Source of the DNA: Candidatus Didemnitutus sp.
GTDB lineage: Bacteria; Verrucomicrobiota; Verrucomicrobiia; Opitutales; Opitutaceae
Direction: 5' to 3'
NCBI GenBank assembly: GCA_030681265.1
Contig: JAUXXD010000181.1
Coordinates: forward strand, 1 to 45,869
DNA: 45,869 bases
Shown: one piece after another, positions 1-8,680 of the stretch
Layout: each line of letters starts with the position of its first letter
Position numbering within the stretch: the first letter of the stretch is position 1
Made by a program: the position numbers and the translations under genes
Notes under the pieces: model-generated
Seen by the model: only the letters and a program-made list of their open reading frames with translations
Database searches by the model: none
Told to the model about the DNA's origin: nothing

Positions 1-606
1 GCCTTTGGGTTTGTCGCGGTGGAGTGGGCGAAGAGCGACTTGGCCGGTGCGGCGCGCTGGGCGGGCAACATCGACGACGTCGGTCTGCGCAGCTCGGTTT
101 TACGTCGCATCAGTCAGGAGATCGAAGGACATGGAGACGCGAGCAGCAGCTTGGCGTGGGCGCGCTTTTTGGCGGATTCGCCGGAGGCAATGGAGCATGC
201 GGCAACAATCAGTCGGCTCTGGGCGAGAGGAGATGCGCGCGGAGCTTTTGCGTGGGCCGTGCAACTGCCGGAGGAAGCGGAGCGAATGGCGTCGGTGGTA
301 GCGATCGCGAGTATCACGGTGGAAAGCGATCCCGAAGCCACCCGCAACTGGCTGACGCAATTTCCCACTGGTGGGTTGCGTGACGAAGCGGTGTCGGCGA
401 CAGCGCGAACCTTGGCGCAACGCGATCCGGCCGCGGCGGTGCGCTGGCTGTCGATGATTGATAATATTGGAGTCCGCGAAGCGTCGGTCCGTTCGATCGG
501 CGCGCTGTGGATGCAAAAAGATGCGCCCCGCGCGACGCAGTGGATCAAGGAGGCGTCGATTTCCGATACAACCAAGGCCTACTTGCTTGGGGGCAAGCGC
601 CCATGA
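1..606 (+). CDS. Alpha-helical repeat protein, 3' end only
   Basis: The reading frame is open from the first base of the window and stops with TGA at 604-606, so only about 201 C-terminal residues are seen and the true start lies outside. The visible part is rich in Ala, Trp and Arg and repeats a loose pattern of roughly 30-35 residues with a core like A-x-x-W-A or A-x-R-W-L (for example AFAWAVQLP, AAVRWLSMID, ATQWIKEA). This looks like stacked helix pairs, of the kind seen in uncharacterised verrucomicrobial and planctomycete repeat proteins. No catalytic motif is visible. It converges on the HEAT-repeat gene with 33 bases between the stops. Function unknown; a protein-protein scaffold is the natural guess. 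Confidence 0.7.
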   Translation, partial: AFGFVAVEWAKSDLAGAARWAGNIDDVGLRSSVLRRISQEIEGHGDASSSLAWARFLADSPEAMEHAATISRLWARGDARGAFAWAVQLPEEAERMASVVAIASITVESDPEATRNWLTQFPTGGLRDEAVSATARTLAQRDPAAAVRWLSMIDNIGVREASVRSIGALWMQKDAPRATQWIKEASISDTTKAYLLGGKRP

Positions 607-639
607 GCGAAGTTTTGCCGATGCCGCGTTCTGGCTGCG

Positions 640-1812
640 TTAGGGGCCGGCCGGTCCCTTGGTGAGGCGCTCCAGCGCGAGAGTGGCGCTTAGCTGCACG
701 ACCTCCTCGGAATCCTCCTTGGCTGATTGCAAGGCCTGCATCACGGACTCCGAATCTTGGCCAATCGCTCCGAGCGCCTCGATAGTCGCTAGGCGAATTT
801 GCCAGTTGTCGTGGTGCAGTTGGGCGATGAGGCGTGGGGTTGCCAGGGCGGAAGCTTTCCCAATTTGCGTCAGTGCCTGCGTTGCAAAGAGGAGCACCCC
901 GACGTCAGCTTCCCCGAGCACGTCGATGAGGTAGGGGACGGCGGGTGCGCCAACATTAACAAGTGCGGCAACGGCGCCTGCTTGCACGCTCTCGGAGCGA
1001 TTGGGCTGGAACATCGTTAGCACTGCAGGAATCCATTGCTCGAAGTCCAGATTGATTGCGGCAAGCGTCGTGGCCGCGGCGATGCGGGTGGCGCTTGTTT
1101 GGTCCGGCCCGACGAGGGCTATAAGTTGTGGAATCGCACGACGGGCCGCCTTTCCCATCGCGCCGAGAGCCATGATGGCTTGTTGCCGCACTACGGGGAT
1201 ATTGTCCTCCAGCAGAGTGATAAGTTGGGGGATGGTGGCGGCAGCTGCGGGTCCGATGCCGCCCAGAATTTGGGCGGATGTGTGGCGAACTTCCGTTTGC
1301 TCGGCGCTGAGCAGAGCCGTTAGGGTCGGGATCACGCGGGCGGGGTCTTGCGGGGCAATCTGCAGACGAGCATAGGCCGCATAAAGCCGCACGAGCGGAT
1401 TTGGCGCAACTAGTGACTCATCCAACATAGGCAACATCGAGGGACCACGCCAAATTATCGACAGCGATGCATTGTGGCGCACGGTCCAATCGGCATCAGC
1501 AAAGGCGGCGATCAGCGCATGGGCAGCTAGGTCCGATTGGCCCTGTATTTTTCCGAGCGCCCACGCCGCGTTCGCGCGCACCTGCACGTCTTCATCACCC
1601 AACGCCGTGATCAACTGCGGTTGCGCGGCGACGGCGTCGGGTCCGTGTTCGCCGAGTTGATTGGTGGCCGCGCGTCTCATCTCGACATTTTCGCTCTGCA
1701 AAAGGTCGATCAATGTCGCCGTGTCGCGCGCACCAACGCTGGGTGCGATCACCAAGCACGAGGCAATCAGCAAACGGCTAAGAAAAATTGAGAGACAAGC
1801 AGGTGTGGGCAT
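640..1812 (-). CDS. Secreted HEAT-repeat protein
   Basis: A 390-residue protein. The first 28 residues look like a signal peptide (hydrophobic run LSRLLIASCLVIAPSVGA), so it is probably periplasmic. From about residue 30 to the end it consists of HEAT/PBS-lyase-type repeats of 35-40 residues with the usual signature (VQVRANAAWALGKI, EVRHTSAQILGGIG, VVRQQAIMALGAMG, QIRLATIEALGAIG). About nine repeats can be counted by eye. Such solenoids bind other proteins; there is no enzyme domain. The gene is divergent from the NHL/HYR gene at 2118 and convergent with the repeat protein at 1-606. HEAT identity is certain, the biological role is not known. Confidence 0.85.
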   Translation of the reverse strand: MPTPACLSIFLSRLLIASCLVIAPSVGARDTATLIDLLQSENVEMRRAATNQLGEHGPDAVAAQPQLITALGDEDVQVRANAAWALGKIQGQSDLAAHALIAAFADADWTVRHNASLSIIWRGPSMLPMLDESLVAPNPLVRLYAAYARLQIAPQDPARVIPTLTALLSAEQTEVRHTSAQILGGIGPAAAATIPQLITLLEDNIPVVRQQAIMALGAMGKAARRAIPQLIALVGPDQTSATRIAAATTLAAINLDFEQWIPAVLTMFQPNRSESVQAGAVAALVNVGAPAVPYLIDVLGEADVGVLLFATQALTQIGKASALATPRLIAQLHHDNWQIRLATIEALGAIGQDSESVMQALQSAKEDSEEVVQLSATLALERLTKGPAGP

Positions 1813-2117
1813 GAAGAGCGGGGTTGAGGGGGCTGCGCGGCAAAACTCTGAGCAGATTTTTTTGCACGGTCAGGAGGACACTACAAGGGACATTTTGTAT
1901 GCGAGTAGATTTTGAGTCTTGCCCCTCATCTATTGTGCGGATGAATTAAATCAATTCCACGCGCCGGACAGAATTAAACGGCGATACCCCAACACACAAA
2001 TTAGGAAGAAGGCGACCGACATTGCGTCAGCCTGAATCTCCGAATGCCAAGTTTGCCACTTGGTCTTTCGCGAATTTCAGACGCGCGTTGACGATTTCTT
2101 CCATCAGAAGGATCCAC
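1813..2117. other. Divergent intergenic region with a small inverted repeat
   Basis: These 305 bases separate two divergent starts. They contain an A/T-rich stretch around 1940-1980, unlike the G+C-rich genes around it. In it lies a perfect inverted repeat GAATT-5-AATTC (1943-1957), and the octamer GAATTAAA occurs twice (1943-1950, 1971-1978). This is where promoters of both genes should lie, and the repeat could be an operator. A frame continuous with the downstream gene begins at TTG 2022, but I regard 2118 as the real start. Confidence 0.35.
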
Positions 2118-5100
2118 ATGAAAACAGATCGTATCCACCGTCGGAGCTTGGCCCGATTCGGGCAGCTCGCTTGCACCGCACTTGCCTGTGCGATAATTCC
2201 GCTAAATGCCCACGCGAACTCCCGCACTTATACCTCCAACGCTGATTTCGGCGAAGGCAGTTTGTTCAATGTGAATCTGACGCCCGCCGATCAGATTCAA
2301 TTGAATAGTGTGATTACCGCCTTGCCGGTCATGTGGATTGCCAATGGTGGCGAAGACACCGTTTCCAAAATCGATACAAACACCGGTCGGGAGACCGCGC
2401 GTTATCGCACGGGCTTCGGGCCAGCCGGGCAGATCGGGCATATGAACCACCTGGGCAATCCTTGGGCGGGTCCGGCGCCGTCGCGCACGGCGGTCGACGC
2501 GCAAGGCAACGTCTATGTGGCGAACCGCCACTTCGATAATAAGCAAAGCGTGATCGTGAAGATTCTCGCGACCGGCGGCATTGATCGCAACGGCAACGGC
2601 CAGATCGATACCTCATCTGACTTGAATAACAACGGCGTCATCGCAAATCCGAGCGCGGAAATCTTTCCGCTCAGCGACACGAATAACAACGGCTACGTCG
2701 ACGAGAATGAAATTCAGGACGAGCGCATTGCGTGGTTCGCGCGCGTCGGCCCGATCAATGGTTTGGCGCGTTCACTCTCCATCGGGACGGATGGCCACCT
2801 CTGGGTCGGTCTCTATAACAGCCGAACTTATTACAAGGTCAGCAGCGTTGACGGCAGTGTGTTGGCCGGACCGATTTCAGTGGGAACAAATAATCCCTAC
2901 GGCTCGCTGGTCGATTCTGACGGCACCCTCTACGGCGCGGATTTGGGGAATCGCCTGTTGCGGATGAATACCACCGCGCCCTATTCCCCGGCCATTTACA
3001 CCCACAGCGGAAACAATTACGGCATCGCGCTCGGCAACGGCCGCGTCTACCTCGCCAACCGCGATGCAGGCACCAATGTGGTCGCCGTTTTTAATCCAGC
3101 GAACAACACTTTCAGTTACCTTAACGTAGCTGGCACAGCCGGCACCCTTGGCATCTCGGTCGATGGGAATGGCGATATTTTCCTCAGCGCGGCGACCAGC
3201 ACCGTCGGTGGTGGTTACGCGCGTGGCGCGACCAAACTGCGCCCGGACGGCAGCATCATTTGGACGAAGGGCCCACAGGCAGGTGCGGGCAACGGCGACC
3301 AACGCGGAGCCATTGTCGATGCCAATGGTGACGTCTGGACGGTCAACGTGCAGAATAATAACGTTTCGAAATTCCGCGGCACCGATGGCGCGTCGCTCGG
3401 CGTCTTCCCCGTTGGCGATCGCCCCTACACTTACAGTGACGCGACCGGTTCGGCCTTCCTCCAGTCGAATCCAGCGGGCAACTGGACCGTGGTGCATGAC
3501 ACCGGATTTGTCGGCGTTTCCGCGGGCACCATTTCGTGGAATGCACTCAATCCCTCCGGCGCTACCGTGCTGGTCGAAGTGCGCGCCGCCGACACACAAG
3601 CGGGCCTCGCGACCAAGTCATTCGCTGCAGTTTCCAATGGCGGCAGCGTTCCCACCGGCGTCTCCGGACGTTTCTGGGAAGTTAAAGTTTCCCTCGCCGG
3701 TGTTTGGGCAGGACAAACCCTCTCTTCGCCGATTCTCTACGATTTGACCATTTCACCCATCCTCCCAAACACCGCTCCTACGGTGGTGTGCCCGGCAGAT
3801 GTGGCGGCGCAATGTGTCGGTCCTCAAACCTTGCTCTTCCAAGTGGCGGATGCCGACGGCGACAGCCTGTCGTATCAAGCGACGGTTAACGGTAACGCAG
3901 TCAGCGTCGTCGACGCGGGCGGCGGTGTGGTTTCAGTGACGCACAACTTCGCCTCATCCGGTTCCCACGCGGTTTCTCTCACGGTCTCCGATGGCCAAGC
4001 CTCGGCGACTTGCACGATGAACGTTGTGATCGCCGATACCATCGCGCCAGTGCTCGCCGGGATGAGCAATATCGTCGTCAGCAATGACGCCGGCCAGTGC
4101 TCCGCCGCAGTCAACTTCGCGGCTAACGCGAGCGACAATTGCGGCGCGGTCACGCTGAGCTACAGCGCACAACCCGGTTCCGCCTTCGGTCTCGGCACGA
4201 CCACGGTGAACGTCACCGCGACGGACGCTGCCGGTAACCAGTCATCTACTTCGTTCACGGTCACCGTGAACGACACCGAAGCCCCAGCCCTGTCGCTCCC
4301 CGGCAACATGGTTGTCAGCAACGACCCCGGCCAATGCGCTGCCGTAGTCGGCTACACCGCGACCGCCACGGATAACTGCGGCACCGTCGGCATCAGTTAC
4401 AGCATCGCACCCGGCTCGTCATTTGCCCTCGGCACCACCACGGTGAACGTCACCGCGACGGACGCTGCTGGTAATCAATCCTCAGGTAGCTTCACCGTGA
4501 CCGTGAACGACACCGAAGCCCCGGCCATTAATTGCCCGGCCAACATCGTCGTCGGCAACGACGCCGGCCTCTGCTCCGCCGTCGTTAACTATGCTGCCAC
4601 CGCCACCGATAATTGTGGCGCAGTGACCCTCAGTTATAGCATCGCCTCCGGCTCCGTGTTCCAAAAGGGCACGACCGCCGTCACGGTGACCGCTACCGAC
4701 GCGGCGGGCAATCAATCCACCTGCACCTTCACGGTGACGGTCAATGACACCGAGGCTCCCGTCGCCACTTGCGTGGAAACGACAAATCCCTCTGGCAATA
4801 ACACCCCGACAGCGAAGTCCAACGGCAAGAGCGGCCAGAATCCCGACGGGTTCTACCAATTGCTCGCCGTCGATAACTGCGACGCCGCCAGCGCTCTCAC
4901 GCTCTACGTGAAGGATACCGGCAGCAACTTCGTCTCGCCGCCGTTCAAGAGTGGCGACAAAGTTAAGATTACGCAGGCGCCGGGCGTAACGCCAAACAGC
5001 AAGCCGATGTCGGGCGTCATCGTTGCCCATCTGCAACTCAAGGGCGACGGCATGCTCATCGCGGTGGACGCGGCGGGTAACACCTCCGTCGTCGCCATGT

Positions 5101-5126
5101 GCCGCGTCGCTCCGTCACCGCGGTAA
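2118..5126 (+). CDS. Secreted NHL-type propeller protein with HYR repeats
   Basis: A 1,002-residue protein. ATG 2118 is chosen because AGAAGGA (2106-2112) sits five bases upstream and a signal peptide follows at once (residues 1-34, ending NAHANS); the frame is open further up to TTG 2022. Residues about 60-460 look like a beta-propeller with NHL/SMP-30-like blades (GNVYVANR, GTLYGADLGNRLLRM, GDVWTVNVQNNNVSKF). Inside it, about 154-205, lie Asp/Asn-rich loops (DRNGNGQID, DTNNNGYVDENE) like EF-hand/dockerin calcium loops. About 550-640 is a PKD-like domain, and 640-875 are three HYR repeats with a period of 79-81 residues (ATDAAGNQS, TVTVNDTEAP). The last 125 residues are unassigned. No enzyme motif is seen. 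A cell-surface or extracellular binding or adhesion role is likely. A strong terminator follows. Confidence 0.85.
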   Translation: MKTDRIHRRSLARFGQLACTALACAIIPLNAHANSRTYTSNADFGEGSLFNVNLTPADQIQLNSVITALPVMWIANGGEDTVSKIDTNTGRETARYRTGFGPAGQIGHMNHLGNPWAGPAPSRTAVDAQGNVYVANRHFDNKQSVIVKILATGGIDRNGNGQIDTSSDLNNNGVIANPSAEIFPLSDTNNNGYVDENEIQDERIAWFARVGPINGLARSLSIGTDGHLWVGLYNSRTYYKVSSVDGSVLAGPISVGTNNPYGSLVDSDGTLYGADLGNRLLRMNTTAPYSPAIYTHSGNNYGIALGNGRVYLANRDAGTNVVAVFNPANNTFSYLNVAGTAGTLGISVDGNGDIFLSAATSTVGGGYARGATKLRPDGSIIWTKGPQAGAGNGDQRGAIVDANGDVWTVNVQNNNVSKFRGTDGASLGVFPVGDRPYTYSDATGSAFLQSNPAGNWTVVHDTGFVGVSAGTISWNALNPSGATVLVEVRAADTQAGLATKSFAAVSNGGSVPTGVSGRFWEVKVSLAGVWAGQTLSSPILYDLTISPILPNTAPTVVCPADVAAQCVGPQTLLFQVADADGDSLSYQATVNGNAVSVVDAGGGVVSVTHNFASSGSHAVSLTVSDGQASATCTMNVVIADTIAPVLAGMSNIVVSNDAGQCSAAVNFAANASDNCGAVTLSYSAQPGSAFGLGTTTVNVTATDAAGNQSSTSFTVTVNDTEAPALSLPGNMVVSNDPGQCAAVVGYTATATDNCGTVGISYSIAPGSSFALGTTTVNVTATDAAGNQSSGSFTVTVNDTEAPAINCPANIVVGNDAGLCSAVVNYAATATDNCGAVTLSYSIASGSVFQKGTTAVTVTATDAAGNQSTCTFTVTVNDTEAPVATCVETTNPSGNNTPTAKSNGKSGQNPDGFYQLLAVDNCDAASALTLYVKDTGSNFVSPPFKSGDKVKITQAPGVTPNSKPMSGVIVAHLQLKGDGMLIAVDAAGNTSVVAMCRVAPSPR

Positions 5127-5155
5127 GCACGCACCCTAAACAGAAATTCAACTCC

Positions 5156-5185
5156 AGCGGGCACCTTCGGGTGCCCGCTTTTTTT
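5156..5185 (+). terminator. Intrinsic terminator of the NHL/HYR gene
   Basis: Perfect 10-bp stem, AGCGGGCACC (5156-5165) with GGTGCCCGCT (5170-5179), closed by a TTCG tetraloop and followed by a run of seven T (5179-5185). It lies 30 bases after the stop codon at 5126. There is no T-run on the other strand, so it serves the plus strand only. Confidence 0.93.
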
Positions 5186-5311
5186 GTCGCTCGATTGTGG
5201 GGCAGGCATTCTCGGAACGCGCGAACCGTTGCGCATGTGTGAGCGCCCGAGTGCGGCGGTTGCGGTCTGGTGCCACAGTCCGGATTTTTCTGTGGGCCTT
5301 GAGCCGCGCGA

Positions 5312-7444
5312 CTAGAAACGGAAATCGACGCCGACCACGACGTTGCGTCCCGGTTCGTTCAAGCCCGAACCGTGGATTCGATAGGCCTGATCCGTAACAT
5401 TCTCGATCGCTGCGGTAAGCGAAAGCGTTGGGGAGACCTTCCAGCCGCCGCGCGCGTGCCACACCGTATAGCCCGGCGTGCCGCCCGGTGGAATACGCTG
5501 GGTATCACTCGCATCGCCGGGCGAAAGTTTGTCCTGCTTCACCGTCGAGGTGAGGGAAATTTCCGACCAGAATTTTTGATCGGTGCTGCGCCAGCGCCAC
5601 CCGAGATTCGCCGTCGCGGGCATGACGCGTGAAAGCGGACGTAGCGCGAAGACCGTCGGACTGTTCGCGACCATTGTTTCTACTTCACCTTTCATCAATG
5701 TGAAGTTGCCGTGGAGCGTCCATTGCGGATGAACTTTGATCTCCGCCGCCACTTCGAGTCCCCGCACGTAGCCTTGCCCCAAGTTTGCTTTGATCACTTC
5801 GAAGACGGTCGGCGTGGCGGGATTATCCGCGGCAAGGCGGTCAATCAGATCGCTGATGCGCGTGTGGAAAACGGCCACTTGCGCGCGACCGCGTGCGAAA
5901 TCGGCACTGAGGCCGACTTCGAACGACGTGAATCGCTCCGGTTGCAGGTCGGGCGAAGGGAGCTCCAGCTCGCCGCTGCGCGCAATATCGAGTCGGGTGA
6001 GATCGGAAAGATTGGGGGCGCGAAATCCTTGGGAGATTCCGCCGAACGCGCGCCAGTTGGCTCGCTCGCCAAATTTTCGGAGGAAACGAGCGCTGCCGAC
6101 CGTGGCCCGCCAATCGTCGGCCACCGTGAACGCCGCCCCTGTCACCGGATGCTGCACGCGCGCGGCCTGTGCCGCCGCTTGGGTATGCCGCACGCCTAGC
6201 ACGAACTCGGTGCGCGGTCCTGCCTCGATCGTATCCTGGAGATAAATGCCGGATTGCCGGTAAGTGGCCTCGTCGCCGACCGGCCCTTGGATCGCAGTCG
6301 ATTCGAGACTGCCGTCCGCGCGGTAGTTTCGCCGAAACGAATCCACCGCGTCGCGGTAATGTTCTACGCCGTAAATCCACGTGCCGATACTGCTCGGCGA
6401 TTGAAACTGTGCGGAGAGTCCGATCGTGCCGACTTCGACACCTTGGAGATTGGTTTGTCGATTGCTGCGCAGGCGTTCCTCAAATTCAGCCATGCGTTGG
6501 AACGAAACGCTCAAGCGCATCGCTTCGATTGCGCGCCCCGTGCTGGTCTGGTGATACTGAATGTAGCCAAGATCGCGCGACTGGTCGGTCGCCAGTTTGA
6601 GGTCGGTGCCGATGGTGGTGCCGCTCCAACTGCGGCCATAAACCGTGCGATGCGTGCGCCAAACGTCATCTTGCCGCGAAAATTGATAAGCGGCGACGAG
6701 ACGGGCTTCTGGCGACAGATGGTATTCAAGGGCGAAATCACCCGCGCGCTCGTCGTAACCCGTCGTCGGTTGACGGTCCGGCGAGTCGGCCGACCGCAAA
6801 TTGCCAAACCGCTTCGTGGTAAAACCGAGCGAGGCCACCATGCCGTTGTCCCACTGTTGATTGACGCGGGCGTGGGCGATTTGCGAATTCTCTGCCGAAG
6901 AGCCGCGCCAAAATACTGCGCCGTCCATCCGCGCCGCCGCGCCGTAATGGCCGCGCACCGGTGAAAGGACATTGAGCGTGCCTCCGATGGCATCGCTGCC
7001 GTAAAGCACCGAGCCCGGCCCTTTGACCAACTCGAGCCCGCCGATGGAGAAGGCATCCACGGTGTTCCAATATTGGTTCGGCCCTTCGCGAAACACCGAG
7101 TTGTTCAACCGAATTCCATCGACGAGCAACAGTGTGCGATAACCGGTGAAACCACGGATGAATGGCGAGCCCTGACCATGCGCCGTTTTTTGGAGCATCA
7201 CCGAGGGCAACTCACGCAACGCCTCCGGTAACGTGCGCGGCAGGCGCCACGCTTTGATCGCCTCCTCGTCGATTTGCTCGACCGAATAGGGCACGTCTTG
7301 CCGCGCCGTGCTCGTCCCCGTCGCGGTCACGATGAGCTGGGGTAATCGAACCGACAAGGTCGTCGGAGGTGTTGGTGGAGCTACTTGCGCTGAAGCGGTT
7401 GCGGCGATGGCGGCAAGCGCGAGTAGCGTGGAAGGGATATGCAT
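5312..7444 (-). CDS. TonB-dependent outer-membrane receptor
   Basis: A 710-residue receptor. The start at 7444 is preferred over an upstream in-frame ATG at 7489 because it begins directly with a signal peptide (MHIPSTLLALAAIAATASAQ). A plug domain covers about residues 45-165 (DVPYSVEQIDEEAI, LPEALRELPSVMLQ, SPFIRGFTGYRTLLLVDGIRLNN, LELVKGPGSVLYGSDAIGG). The rest is the beta-barrel, ending in an aromatic residue (VVVGVDFRF) as expected for outer-membrane insertion. The sequence has the BtuB/FepA-like plain architecture without an N-terminal CarboxypepD or signalling domain. The substrate cannot be read from the sequence; it could be a metal chelate, a corrinoid or a small glycan. It is divergent from the DUF1573 operon, sharing a 142-base leader region that contains a long inverted repeat. 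It stands alone: no TonB, ExbB or SusD gene is near. Confidence 0.92.
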   Translation of the reverse strand: MHIPSTLLALAAIAATASAQVAPPTPPTTLSVRLPQLIVTATGTSTARQDVPYSVEQIDEEAIKAWRLPRTLPEALRELPSVMLQKTAHGQGSPFIRGFTGYRTLLLVDGIRLNNSVFREGPNQYWNTVDAFSIGGLELVKGPGSVLYGSDAIGGTLNVLSPVRGHYGAAARMDGAVFWRGSSAENSQIAHARVNQQWDNGMVASLGFTTKRFGNLRSADSPDRQPTTGYDERAGDFALEYHLSPEARLVAAYQFSRQDDVWRTHRTVYGRSWSGTTIGTDLKLATDQSRDLGYIQYHQTSTGRAIEAMRLSVSFQRMAEFEERLRSNRQTNLQGVEVGTIGLSAQFQSPSSIGTWIYGVEHYRDAVDSFRRNYRADGSLESTAIQGPVGDEATYRQSGIYLQDTIEAGPRTEFVLGVRHTQAAAQAARVQHPVTGAAFTVADDWRATVGSARFLRKFGERANWRAFGGISQGFRAPNLSDLTRLDIARSGELELPSPDLQPERFTSFEVGLSADFARGRAQVAVFHTRISDLIDRLAADNPATPTVFEVIKANLGQGYVRGLEVAAEIKVHPQWTLHGNFTLMKGEVETMVANSPTVFALRPLSRVMPATANLGWRWRSTDQKFWSEISLTSTVKQDKLSPGDASDTQRIPPGGTPGYTVWHARGGWKVSPTLSLTAAIENVTDQAYRIHGSGLNEPGRNVVVGVDFRF

Positions 7445-7452
7445 AATGATTG

Positions 7453-7564
7453 GCACCCCAAGCTCACTGCATGGGTTTCGGACGCTCAAACTATTTCAAA
7501 GGACTTGGGAAGCGCGGGAGGAAATTTCGTCGGAAACGAGGAGGAGCTTGCAAGTTTGGGGTGC
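7453..7564. promoter_or_regulatory. Long inverted repeat in the divergent leader region
   Basis: GCACCCCAA (7453-7461) is exactly complementary to TTGGGGTGC (7556-7564), and AAGCTC (7460-7465) to GAGCTT (7544-7549), so transcripts of either strand could close a stem around about 80-95 bases. On the minus strand the 3' arm, with the only purine-rich stretch near the TonB receptor start, ends eight bases before ATG 7444, so pairing would hide the ribosome-binding site. On the plus strand it ends 22 bases before the DUF1573 start. I could not match it to any riboswitch class I know (see rejected cobalamin idea). Confidence 0.35.
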
Positions 7565-7586
7565 GTTCCACAAAAAATTCGAAAAG

Positions 7587-8660
7587 ATGGGACTGATGCA
7601 GTGCGGCCCGAAACCAACTATTTTCACTCACACGAGCGTCTGCCGTTTCTTCGCCGGTGTGCTAGTCGGTTGGGCGTTGCTTTCATCCGCTGCTGCATTC
7701 GGCGCGCCGCGCGCGCAGTTTCGCGAGACGTTGATTGATTTCGGTGTTGTATTGCCAACAGCGGTGCAGCGCCATGAGTTCGAACTGAAAAATAGCGGCG
7801 ATGCGGAACTGCAGGTTTTGAGCGTTTCGGCAAGTTGTGGTTGCACCACTTCGGGAGAATGGGATCGCGTCATCGCGCCGGGCCAGACGGGACGGATTCC
7901 CATCGAGTTTGATCCGGTCAGTTTCAATGGCGCAATCACGAAGGCCGTCGTGGTAACGACCAATGATCCCGAGCAACCGGTGCGGTCATTGGAAATTCGC
8001 GCACGGGTGCGGCGTCCCTTCGACATCGAGCCGGCCATCACGAGTTTTCTGCCGGTAGAGGGAGAAGCGCGCAACGAGACCAAACTGGTGCGCCTGACGA
8101 GCAATGACGCGGCGCTGGTGACTCTCGCAGCGCCCGAAAGCACGAATCCACAATTCCGCCCGGAGTTGCGGGAGATCGTGCGGGGGCGCGAGTTTGTGCT
8201 TCTGATTACCTACGATGTGACGCAGCCGCAGTTCGCACCGAATGCGTTGATCAGCATTCGCACCTCTCATCCCGAACAGCCCATTCTCCGCATTTCCGCG
8301 CTGGCATTGCCGCAACCGGCACTCGCGGTGTTACCGGCGGAGATTCGACTCCCTGCCGGGCCATTGCCGGGCAACAACATTCACCGCATTCTCATTCGCA
8401 ATCACAGCGCGACGCCTCTGCGGATTTTCGACGTCGTCGCGACGGACGACAGATTGTCGGTCAGCGTCGATGAGCGCGAACCCGGGAAACAATTTTTTCT
8501 CAACGTGGCTTTTCCGCGCGGCTACAACGCGGTGGAGCAGCCGGACGCGTCAGTTTCCGTGAAGACTTCGCACCCGAAATTCCCCGTCGTGCGTGTGCCA
8601 ATTGTGGTCGGCACAGCCCCGCGTGCGTCGCGCGAGGCGCAAGATGCCGGCCACGAATAA
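7587..8660 (+). CDS. DUF1573 family secreted protein
   Basis: About 357 residues from ATG 7587 (a second ATG at 7596 is equally possible; neither has a clear ribosome-binding site, and the open frame reaches back to 7308 into the TonB gene's antisense). A signal/anchor segment lies at about 17-39 (FFAGVLVGWALLSSAAAFGA). A DUF1573 domain follows at about 45-145, with its hallmark cysteine motif SASCGCTTSGEW and the pattern I-x-P-G-x-x-G-x-I-x-I-x-F-D; a second, degenerate Ig-like unit fills the C-terminal half. DUF1573 proteins are ASPM-SPD-2-Hydin-like periplasmic proteins of unknown function. It is the first gene of a three-gene operon with rhodanese and MauE-like proteins (two bases to the next possible start), which suggests a thiol or sulfur-related envelope task. 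Confidence 0.85.
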   Translation: MGLMQCGPKPTIFTHTSVCRFFAGVLVGWALLSSAAAFGAPRAQFRETLIDFGVVLPTAVQRHEFELKNSGDAELQVLSVSASCGCTTSGEWDRVIAPGQTGRIPIEFDPVSFNGAITKAVVVTTNDPEQPVRSLEIRARVRRPFDIEPAITSFLPVEGEARNETKLVRLTSNDAALVTLAAPESTNPQFRPELREIVRGREFVLLITYDVTQPQFAPNALISIRTSHPEQPILRISALALPQPALAVLPAEIRLPAGPLPGNNIHRILIRNHSATPLRIFDVVATDDRLSVSVDEREPGKQFFLNVAFPRGYNAVEQPDASVSVKTSHPKFPVVRVPIVVGTAPRASREAQDAGHE

Positions 8661-8680
8661 CTGTGCGAGGCACTGCCGTG

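Noticed and set aside
2022-2117. TTG start for the NHL/HYR gene
   Set aside because: The ATG at 2118 has a good ribosome-binding site and is directly followed by a signal peptide, whereas the extension would put 32 residues in front of it.
7445-7586. Cobalamin riboswitch before the TonB receptor
   Set aside because: The B12-box type sequence and the other conserved cobalamin blocks are missing on both strands, and the region (142 bases) is short for this class.
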